From Atriophallophorus winterbourni (taxonomy: Eukaryota; Platyhelminthes; Trematoda; Plagiorchiida; Microphallidae), in NCBI GenBank assembly GCA_013407085.1, contig JACCGJ010014754.1, forward strand, positions 1 through 64,000: DNA of 64,000 nucleotides, written 5' to 3'. Shown here in pieces: positions 55,468 to 64,000 of this stretch; position 1 is the first letter of the stretch; each line of letters starts with the position of its first letter. The notes beneath the pieces are model-generated. The model was not told the origin of the DNA. It ran no database searches and saw only the letters and a program-made list of their open reading frames with translations. The translations under genes were made by a program, and so were the position numbers.

Positions 55468-57623
55468 GCTGTTCATTAGCAACAAAAATTAAATCTCTAT
55501 CATACTGTTACACCAATGCTCAGGGCTTTCTAAGCAAGTTCACTGAACTGTATTCACGTGCGACCTTAAATATCAGTCTCCGGGATGCACACACTCATGA
55601 GTTTGATTCAATGGATCCTGGCTCATATTACAATTCGTTTCTAAATTATCTCAATTCGAAGATTTACGAAAACTCGATTTTTGTACCACACAAATGCAGC
55701 TACAACAACCAGTTTGTTATTCGGAGTAGAACGAAGAAATGGTTAGCTGTTAAGCGAGAGTCTTGGGTAACTCATAAGAAGTTTGGTACGGAAGAAACTT
55801 GGAAACGATTCTGTAAGATACGGAATCAAGTCACGACTCTTGTAAGAGAAGATCGCATGCAATTCCAATGGAACTTGCTTAAGAGAATGGAAAAGAATCC
55901 TAAGCTTCTCTACAAGATAGTAAATGAACGATCAAAGATCAAACCAGGTGTATTCTCTGTACTAACACCTCATGGATTGACCCACACTGCCCAAGATACC
56001 GCCGACGCTTTAGCAACGTTTTACTCATTTGTCTTCAATCCCAAGCGTTGTATACCATATCAAGTTTCATCAAGTTCGCCACATTTCGAATTATTAAGTG
56101 AAATGACTATCAACGAATACATGGTTGGGCGGGAACTTTGTCGACTAAACGAAAAGAAGTCCCCTGGCGCAGACAAAATTACCCCCGCCGTACTTCGCAG
56201 GTGTCGCGTTGCTTTGACTGCTCCTCTCACTCGCATATTCAATCTCAGCTTAAATGAAGGAAAAATACCACCGCAATGGAAAGCAGGGATGATAACTCCT
56301 ATTTATAAAGGCGGTAGCCGTTCAGACACAGCAAACTATAGACCGGTAACGTTACTTCCGGTGATCTCCAAATTAATGGAACGCATTGTGACTGCGCGCA
56401 TAAGAGAACATTTTGAAAACCAAAATATTTTGACCGCAGCACAACACGGTTTTCGAAGAGGTCGTTGCTGTTTATCTAACCTTCTTACAACGTTCGAGGA
56501 TTGGACCAAGGCACTAGACGAAGGTGAGGCTGTACATGCTTGCTACATCGATATTTCCAAAGCTTTCGATAGAGTCAACCATGACATCTTAATTAAAAAG
56601 CTCGAATCCTATGGAATAACGGGAATATTGCTGAATTGGATAAGGGACTATCTTACTGATAGACACGTCCAAGTTCGCGTTGGCAGCACCTTATCTAGAA
56701 AAATAGACGTCACGAGTGGAGTTCCGCAAGGCTCGGTGCTTGGACCTCTTCTATTCTTGGTGTATATGAACGATATAGTAGAGGATATTGGATGCAACTT
56801 GATACTATTTGCCGATGATATTAAAATTTGGAAACGTGTCAGGTCTGTTAATGACTGTATGGCATTACAACGGGATCTAAGCATCTTATTTCGTTGGTCC
56901 CAGTTAAATGAGTTACCATTTAACCCTGAGAAATGTAAAATGCTGCAGCTTGGGAAATCTCTGCACCACACGTATCAGCTTGGCACGCAAGATCTCGTCT
57001 GGACCACAGCAGAAAAAGATCTGGGTATCTGGGTTTCGTTTAACCTTAAGCCTGGACAGCATTGCCGGATGGTGTACAATAAAGCTTGCCGTATCTTGAG
57101 TCTTCTCAAAAGAATATTCCGGATTTTTACGCCCGAAACCCTACCCCGGGTAATTAACACGTATATACGTCCTGTTATGGAATATTCCATCCAAGCCTGG
57201 GCACCATGGCTGAGGAAGGATATCGAACTACTCGACAGGATTTATCATCGTGCTACAAAGTTGGTCTCCCGGTACAGAAATTTGCCTTTCACAGAGCGAA
57301 TGTTAAAACTGAACCTACAAGATTTTACCCAACGGCGGATACGTAGTGACCTTATGTTGACCTTCAAAATCCTGCATTCTGTAAACCATCCCCTTAAACA
57401 CTTGCTAAAGCCCAATGACCTTACTAGAACACGAACACATTCAAAGGCTTTAAGCATTCCGCATTCTCGATTGGATATACGTCGTAATTTTTTCTCCGTA
57501 AGAATTTGTTTCACTTGGAACTATTTGCCTGAAGAAATCACACGATCAGAATCTGTTGAGGTTTTCGCTTCCAAACTCGATGAGTTTATGACGAACCATG
57601 CGGTATGCGAATGTCCCTATTGA
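55464..57623 (+). CDS. ORF2 of family 1: reverse transcriptase without endonuclease core
   Basis: 719 codons, uninterrupted. Residues 1-30 are the endonuclease start (YCYTNAQGFLSKFTEL); from about residue 34 the sequence is already the post-endonuclease linker (LRDAHTHEFDSMDPG), as judged from the relative at 35.0 kb. So roughly 200 residues holding the catalytic Glu, Asp/Asn and His are gone, in frame; the right-hand junction is at about 55564. The RT is complete: QHGFRRGRCC, YIDISKAFDRV, GVPQGSVLG, LFADDIKIW, then EKDLGIWVS and the C-terminal HSRLDIRRNFFSVRIC. It could still reverse transcribe if expressed but could not nick DNA. Known family function: target-primed reverse transcription. 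Confidence 0.88.
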   Translation: MSCSLATKIKSLSYCYTNAQGFLSKFTELYSRATLNISLRDAHTHEFDSMDPGSYYNSFLNYLNSKIYENSIFVPHKCSYNNQFVIRSRTKKWLAVKRESWVTHKKFGTEETWKRFCKIRNQVTTLVREDRMQFQWNLLKRMEKNPKLLYKIVNERSKIKPGVFSVLTPHGLTHTAQDTADALATFYSFVFNPKRCIPYQVSSSSPHFELLSEMTINEYMVGRELCRLNEKKSPGADKITPAVLRRCRVALTAPLTRIFNLSLNEGKIPPQWKAGMITPIYKGGSRSDTANYRPVTLLPVISKLMERIVTARIREHFENQNILTAAQHGFRRGRCCLSNLLTTFEDWTKALDEGEAVHACYIDISKAFDRVNHDILIKKLESYGITGILLNWIRDYLTDRHVQVRVGSTLSRKIDVTSGVPQGSVLGPLLFLVYMNDIVEDIGCNLILFADDIKIWKRVRSVNDCMALQRDLSILFRWSQLNELPFNPEKCKMLQLGKSLHHTYQLGTQDLVWTTAEKDLGIWVSFNLKPGQHCRMVYNKACRILSLLKRIFRIFTPETLPRVINTYIRPVMEYSIQAWAPWLRKDIELLDRIYHRATKLVSRYRNLPFTERMLKLNLQDFTQRRIRSDLMLTFKILHSVNHPLKHLLKPNDLTRTRTHSKALSIPHSRLDIRRNFFSVRICFTWNYLPEEITRSESVEVFASKLDEFMTNHAVCECPY

Positions 57624-57749
57624 TTTTTGAGATATTTTATATTTTTTTATATATTTTTATATATTACATATACCTTGTCATCCTATGGTTATTGTTAAGC
57701 TTAATGCTTTTTCTACCATACAATTTTCTGAGTTCTGAGTTCTGAGTCT

Positions 57750-58390
57750 TGGGATTTGATTGCAGTGACAGAAACCTGGTTGTGTAATTCTATACACGAC
57801 TCCGAACTCAAAATCCCTCACATGATGATTTACAGAAAAGATCGATCAACAAAATGTGGCGGTGTCCTCCTCGATTTACAGAAAAGCATCAACTGCACTA
57901 TTCTTCTCTCCCCCGAATTAGATGTCCCAGATACATTGTTTTGCTCTTTTGACTTACATGATAAACGTAAGTGCTTCAGCAATGATTTATCACCCCCTTC
58001 TTCATCATCTGCCGCTAACACTGTTCTTTCTAATGCAATACGTTTTGCATTGAAGCTCACTTATTCGCATTCTCTCCTCCTCGGTGATTTTAATGTACCG
58101 ACACTTGCAACACACATTACAGGTGACGATTCATTCAAAAGCTTTCTTTAAGAAATAATGACTTGCACCCCTCTTTACAACCATGTACAACAACCAACGC
58201 GATTTCGATCTGAACAAACCCCATCTACCCTAGACCTCATACTTACAAACGAAGAACTCATGAAAGAATCTGTTTCCTATACAGCCTCACTCGGATTGAG
58301 TGATCATGTTGTCATGACATTTGATTATTTTTATGAATACGAACCAGCAGGAAATACTCAACGAACGTATACAACTGTGAACTATGACTA
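57750..58390 (+). pseudogene. CR1-like element, family 4, endonuclease part
   Basis: LIAVTETWL begins right at the tail of the preceding element. Then RSTKCGGVLLDL, LLLGDFNVP (near 58085), a stop at 58151 with a frameshift, CTPLYNHVQQPTR, STLDLILTNEEL and LSDHVVMTFDY. The frame is cut at 58390 by an inserted element on the other strand and resumes near 59480. The usual Asp/Asn and Asp-His motifs are visible. Confidence 0.78.
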
Positions 58391-59468
58391 ACTTCAAGGT
58401 AATTCAAGGTAATTCAAGGTTTTTAATGGTCTAAAAAGCAACAAGCTTAACAACAACCATAGGATGGTAAAAATTGAAATTTAAGTGTATAAACAATATA
58501 AGAACATAGATTAAACAGTATATAAGTGTTCTGGAAACGAATAATGCAATAAAAATTCGTCTAATTTCGTTTTAAAGTCATGCAAGCTAGTGGCGTGAGC
58601 AACGGTTGAAGGTAAACTGTTCCAAGTAAAACAGACACGGACAGAGTAAAAATACCTTCTACAGTTCAGGCGGGAATGGGGTACGACCAGCACATATTCA
58701 TGGGTCCGATAATTCCTCGTATCCCTTCGCGTGAATAAATCCTGTAAGGGATGGTTCGGGGTATGGAATGTTTTGTAAAGTAAGATAAGGTCTCCTCTGA
58801 TTCGTCGATAGGGAAAATCAACAGATTCAGTTGAGCTATCCTTTCTTTATATGGTTGTTTCGGATGCTGAGAACTAGTTTCGTTGAGCGGTGATAGATTC
58901 GCTGCATAAGTTCCACATCCCTCTTGAGCCACGGAGACCATGACTGCACACCGTATTCCATGACTGGTCTCAAGTATGTATTCATGATCCTTGGGAATAT
59001 CTTGGGCGAAAATTTCCCAAATACACGTTTGAGTAGATTTAGAACACGTGTTGCTTTTTTAAAGGCACTGTTAGTTTGAAGTGATGTTTTTAAACTGGAG
59101 CATATCCAGACACCCAAATCTTTTTCTTCACTGCAATTTTCAAGGACATGCGAACCTATGTGATATGTGAACCTACTCGATTCCCCACATTCATGATCCT
59201 GCATTTGTTGAAGTTAAACGGCAGTTTGTTCTTCAACGACCAGCTGTGAAGCGTATCAAGATCCTTTTGTAATAGCAGACAGTCTTCTGGACTACGAATG
59301 CTGCGCCAAATCTTTATGTCGTCCGCAAATAACGAAATGTTACATCGAACAATTTCCGGTATTTCATTGACATAAACCAGAAAGAGGATCGGACCAAGGA
59401 CTGAGCCTTGGGGAACTCCGCTAGTTGCTGCAACTGGTTTGGATAATGCACCATCAAAACGTACCTGG
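58390..59468 (-). pseudogene. CR1-like 3' fragment nested in the family-4 element
   Basis: Tail of three AATTCAAGGT units at 58394-58423 and a 3' UTR similar to family 5. The minus strand then encodes RT from ALSKPVAATSGVPQGS-like DNA (59468) through FADDIKIWRSI, EEKDLGVWICSSLK, RIYHRSTKLV to HSRLNCRRYFYSVRVC (58693-58511), with two frame breaks. 5' truncated. It separates the endonuclease and RT parts of the family-4 element. Confidence 0.82.
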
Positions 59469-59479
59469 TTAGTGCTCTT

Positions 59480-61618
59480 ACTAGTGCAAATCGATGGGAT
59501 TTCCTTGAACTCAAATCAGCTGAGGAAATATGGGAAAAGTTTTACAGCCAACTCCGTATTATCATTGATTTATCATCGAAGGTGAAAATAATATCCAGCA
59601 AACAGCGTCCCAAAAAGCCTCTCAGAAGCAGTACTCGGAAATGGATGTGTAAGCTTGACAATGTCTGGTCCAAATACTTGGACGATCCGTCAGGGATAAC
59701 TTGGTGCTACTACACCTTATTGCGAAATAAGTGTGTCTGCAACATTCGGAAAGACAGAAAAGATTACCAAATCAGTCTAGTCGAAAAATTCATTATAAAT
59801 CCCAAAGCATTGTATAAACACGTCAACGACCTCCAGAATGTTAAAATGGGAATATCGCCACTGGTCTCTGGTACTGGAATAGTGACGGCATTTTAAGATT
59901 GCGCTAACGTTTTCTGACAACAATTCGCATCAGTTATCTCACAAGTGTCGACCCATAGACAGCCCTTAAACTCTGACAGCTGCAGTCTGCAAATTCTTCA
60001 CGGGGTGGAGTTTCCCCCCGACGTTGTTCAAACAAATTAATGAAGATGAAGAGAACAGGCTCACCCGGTCTAGACAATATACACGCAAACATTTTGTACA
60101 ATCTATCTTCCGAGTTGGCAATACCGACATCTGACGTATTCACGATGATGTTCAAGCAGAGCTTTGTACCAGAAACTTGGAAAACTGCCCTGATTAGTCC
60201 CATCTACAAGGGTGGAAAAAAAGAAATAATCCATTAAACTATCGCCGATAGCGTTATTACCAGTGCTATCAAAAGTAATGGAGTCCATAATAGCTGATGT
60301 CTTGCGGAATCGCTTTGAGATTAATAATTTAATCTCCGAGGCACAGCATGGATTCAGGAAAAAACGATCTTGCCTGACAAACTTGCTATTAGCAAAAGAA
60401 TCTTGGTCTGAGCTACTGGATGCCGGCAACTCAGTGGACGTAATTTATATCGATTTCTCAAAAGCCTTCGATCGTGTGAATCACGAAATACTTTCGTCGA
60501 AACTACTCACCTACGGAGTACAGGGTAAACTCCATGCATGGATTAAAGAATGGTTGATATCTCGTGAGATGTACGTGAGAGTCAAAAACGAACTATCCGA
60601 GTCGATTAAAGTTGCCCGTGGTGTCCCACAAGGATCAGTCCTCGGACCGCTTTTGTTTTTAATATATATAAACGACTTGCCTACTGTATTGCAGTCGTCC
60701 GTGCTAATTTTTGCTGATGACGCAAAGCTTTGGCGCAAGATAAACTCCACAGACGACACGCAGAACCTGCAACTGGATCTCGATATGATTCACACTTGGT
60801 CCCTAGACAACGAAATGCCCCTGAATGCTTCGAAATGCAGCCTATTGTCTCTCAACAGCAAGTCGAGCGAAGAATATTATCTTGGTCGCACTGTTATTAA
60901 ACCCGCCTCCTCCGAAAAAGATTTAGGCGTGATTACCCAATCAGACTCAATGCAATGTCGACTGGCTGCCTGCAAAGCTGAAAACAATTTGGGTCTCCTT
61001 AGAAGAGTCCTAGATTCGTTTGACCCCAATATTGTCTGCAAATTGATTTCAACGTACATCCGTCCTCATGTTGAATATGCTATACCGGGATCCTGGTTGA
61101 AAAAAGATATTCAGCTATTGGAAACTCCACAGCGCAGAGCGACAAAACTCGTCCTGGGACTATCTAATTATCCATATGAAATGAGACTTAAAATATTGAA
61201 TTTGCATTCGGCTCAATGCAGACGGAAACGAGGAGCACTAATATTCATTTGGACAGTGCTTCATCAAACAAATCACCCTCGAAGTCGTTTGTTTCATCTT
61301 TCCCACAACACACATCTGCGAGGTCACCAATCGAAACTTTACCAACAGCATAGCAAGTTGAACTGCCGCAAATATGCATTTTCCGTTCGCAATGTGCAAT
61401 TGTGGAACAGTTTACCTACTCACATGGTACAATCTGGAACCGTTGACGTTTTCAAGAAATCACTAGATATCCACATGGACAAGTTTGTTTTTCACGTTTG
61501 ACAATAATCTAACAATATTTTGATATTTTTACCATCTGACTCGACGTACATTTTTGTGGGTCTTGTAAAGCATAGCTTTTCTACCTGCATATCATCTATG
61601 AATAAATCTATGAATAAG
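59480..61618 (+). pseudogene. CR1-like element, family 4, reverse transcriptase part
   Basis: Resumes with NRWDFLELKSAEEIWEKFY, then a linker (LLRNKCVCNIRKDRKDY), SPGLDNIHANIL and SPIYKGGK to 60237. A frameshift near 60240-60260 leads into the 412-codon frame 60263-61501: QHGFRKKRSC, YIDFSKAFDRV, GVPQGSVLG, FADDAKLWRKI, SEKDLGVI and the C-terminal HSKLNCRKYAFSVRN. The RT core is intact. The 3' UTR ends in two TCTATGAATAA units near 61595-61618. Together with 57750-58390 this is one element split by an insertion. Confidence 0.82.
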
Positions 61619-61649
61619 TGTTTCCTCAAGTTTTTGATAACAAAGTTCC

Positions 61650-62090
61650 AAAATCTCTATTCAAGCTCCCGGCTTTGCCTCATGGAGAGGATGTGTAAGT
61701 TCATCGCTAGGTTGTATACTTCGACATGCACTACATACGTAGCAAACGCCGGGAAAATCAACGTTGTTAATAAACGATACCAGTTCCTGCGTTAAGGCTT
61801 TATCACAGTTGGCATGTACTTTACCCAAGCAGCCAAAATGTTTAACTACATGAGATCTACCACCTACCCGCTAGTTGCACAATTTACACGTGCTGCCTTC
61901 TTTGTCTGGGGCATCAAGGCCATCCTACGTGTCATTGTTACGATCCAGTGAGTGATGAGTCAGTGCACTTGGTGACGCAGCTGTTTATCGATCGATAGTT
62001 AAGGATGGAGTGAATGCGTTGGATCGGAGTGGAGCGATCCAAGCGGTAAAATGCGAAAGAGTTTGAACGAGTTTCGATGTGACAGAGTTG
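61650..62090 (-). pseudogene. Inverted 5' end of a CR1-like element (5' UTR and ORF1 zinc finger)
   Basis: On the minus strand, DNA resembling the family-1 5' UTR (62090-61945) is followed by a zinc finger: CKLC, HFGCLGKVHANC and VCYVCSAC, then IQPSDELTHPL to about 61680. This matches the ORF1 N-terminus at 54.13 kb. No further ORF1 or ORF2 sequence follows; the fragment abuts the tail of the family-4 element on its 3' side. Confidence 0.7.
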
Positions 62091-62379
62091 AAAAAGCTAT
62101 CAGTCGATTCGATATGATGTGGTCTTCTCAACAGTATTATCGCCAAGGATATTGCACGCGTGGGTAACTTTAAGTTAAAACTTAGAAAAAATGGATTTTC
62201 AGGGATTCACCTCACTCGAAGTTGAAACGGGAATATTCCGAACGAGCAAATTGAGACGAGTTCAATGACATATGAACCGTCCAGCTCAGACAAAGGAAAT
62301 AATTCAAATTGTATGAGAGCACAAATTTATGCGTCCATCAACTACTTGTTTAACCTCTCTTTAACCCAAAGTTTCGTTC

Positions 62380-63420
62380 CGTGATTGAAAGAGTGGCATC
62401 ATTACTTCCATCTACAAAGGAGGAGATCGTTCCGAAGTATCCAACTATCGAACAGTAATACTACTACCGATGATCTCTATAGTGATGGATCGCCTCGTAG
62501 CAAACAGCTTCACAAAACATCTGCAAGACAATTGCTTGCTTGCAGTTGAAAAGCACGGCTTCAGAAAAAGACACTCTTGCCTTTCAAACCTTCTGCTCGC
62601 CCTTGATGACTGGACATAAGCTATAGACAAAGGTCTCACCATACACGCTGGTTATCTTGATATATCAAAAGCTGGACCTCGATGCCTTACGGACTGGTCA
62701 GTTAGAAATGAAATCCCTTTCAATGTCAGAAAATGCAAGGTATTAACTGTTGGAAGACATTTCGAGTTCTCTTACACCCTTGGTTATCATATTCTTGAAA
62801 GCACTGACAAGGAGAAGGAATTGGATGTATGGGTGAGCAGCACTTTGAAACCGTCACATAACGCCACAGCTGTCTATAAAAAGACGTCACGAGTACTGCT
62901 TCTGCTAAAACGCGTGTTCGGGAGTTTCACGAAGCACTGTTTATCGAATAATTAATACGTACTTGAGGCTAACCACGGTTCAGGTTTGATCACCCTGGCT
63001 ACAGAAGAACACCAGCCTCTTGCAGAGAATATATCATCAGACCACCATGCTCGAACGCGGTTTAGAGCAAAAACAATACGAAGATCGTATTACAAATCTC
63101 AATCTCTCCGATTCTCGCTACCGCCGTTTTAGAGGTGATTTGATTCTTATGTTCAATATATTGCATACCCCCAAACAGCCCCTGAATAAACTATTCGCAC
63201 GACTACCATTCCGAACAAGCCGGAGTCATGACTACACAGTACATATTCCCGACTCGAGACTGTTGAGGGTATTTCATTCTGTACGTGAATGTTTTACCTA
63301 GAACACCCTATACTCTAATGATGCACATTCACCCAACTTTTGATATATTCAAATCAAACTTCGACAAATTCATGTCGACCCATCCAATCATTGAACTTAT
63401 GTATTCTACACCATTACAGC
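62380..63420 (+). pseudogene. CR1-like RT remnant with catalytic core deleted
   Basis: SIYKGGDRSEVSNYR and EKHGFRKRHSCLSNLLLALDDW are followed by GYLDISKA at about 62670, which jumps directly to WSVRNEIPFNVRKCKVL, so the GVPQGS and FADD blocks (about 110 codons) are gone. The C-terminus continues with frameshifts: KEKELDVWVSSTLK, KTSRVLLLLKRVFG and, in 63020-63301, LRGD-like FRGDLILMFNILHTP. Inactive. Confidence 0.78.
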
Positions 63421-64000
63421 TTTAAACTTTGAACCCATGCATCGAAGTAAAATATACATCTTGACCCAATGGATTTACATCTTTCATCCAACCGATCAAA
63501 AACAGTTTCTGCCCTATGGATTTTTACCTGATTCCTGAAGTGCTCAGTAAGCAAACCAATCCCGTTTTCACTACTTATGTTATTCGCAATCCCATTATTA
63601 TTCTGTGGTTGTATGCTTTTTAGACAATTAGATTGAATTCACTTGATCGAAGTTTGCGCGACCATTTTTATTATTTTGATGTCCTTGCTAAAATTTGTTC
63701 GGTAAACAACACACCAAACCAGTCATAGACTTTTTCGATAAATTTCGCGTTGCTCATTGGTCTAATACATATCAATATTGACTTGTGGTAAACAGTCGTT
63801 CAATCGATATTTGAACCTCATAAAATCTATTCCTCGCGGTTAGTCGCATCATCACATTAAGATTTTGTACACAGTATGATAGCGATGACATAGCCGCAGA
63901 TCTGATCGATTATAAACAAATGCTATTCTACGGAAGATCCGTCTGTGATCGAAACGAACGCTTATCGTGTTAGGTTTAAAACAGATATTTGTGTATAGAA
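63421..64000. other. AT-rich end of window, nothing recognised
   Basis: No coding motif or repeat shared with the rest of the window. Confidence 0.45.

Larger units (their letters stand above)
54000..57748 (+). mobile_element. CR1-like element, family 1, with endonuclease deletion
   Basis: A 5' UTR of about 130 bp, ORF1 (54129-55467, frame broken early), ORF2 (55464-57623, open), a 3' UTR and three TTCTGAG units near 57727-57748. The 5' UTR resembles the inverted fragment at 61.99-62.09 kb. Its 3' end abuts the truncated endonuclease of another element at 57750. Confidence 0.85.

Overview
The window is eukaryotic nuclear DNA and looks like a flatworm, most likely a trematode. The evidence is small introns with GT..AG borders, a metazoan SOX-type HMG-box gene, a CENP-A-type histone gene, and a very high load of CR1/jockey-type non-LTR retrotransposon remains, with RTE and Ty3/Gypsy pieces. 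The organism call is inference. No bacterial operon, phage, CRISPR or rRNA feature is visible.

Layout. 1-0.8 kb: 3' end of a CR1-like element. 1.48-5.5 kb (-): a nearly full-length CR1/jockey-like element with ORF1, endonuclease and RT, inactivated by stops. 5.5-8.1 kb: AT-rich DNA with short dispersed repeats. 8.1-12.0 kb (-): a decayed Ty3/Gypsy element (gag, zinc knuckle, RT, RNase H, integrase), itself hit by a 125-bp retroposon and by an RTE 5' fragment. 12.6-21.8 kb: a cluster of one short retroposon family around two spliced genes. The first (14063-16380, +) encodes a 164-aa small membrane protein. The second (17624-22376, +) encodes a 204-aa CENP-A/CenH3 centromeric histone. An unrecognised 170-aa ORF lies antisense in the third CENP-A intron. 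23.8-25.5 kb: an RTE element carrying a 72-bp piece copied from the SOX HMG box. 26.1-31.8 kb (-): the SOX-like gene, with its HMG box split by a 4.1-kb intron.

32.8-63.4 kb is a retrotransposon graveyard. At least five CR1-like families lie on both strands, each with its own short tandem repeat at the 3' end. The best preserved are the element at 44.86-49.24 kb (-), whose 960-codon ORF2 is uninterrupted but has lost its start, and the element at 54.0-57.75 kb (+), whose ORF2 keeps the RT but has lost most of the endonuclease in an in-frame deletion. 35.4-38.3 and 39.2-40.8 kb are AT-rich and hold nothing I recognise.

The three host genes have no shared pathway: CENP-A specifies centromeric chromatin, the SOX-like protein is a DNA-binding transcription factor, and the small membrane protein is of unknown role. 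The two points I consider most novel are the short retroposon family with target duplications of exactly 12 bp at four copies, and the templated copy of SOX exon sequence inside a neighbouring transposon.
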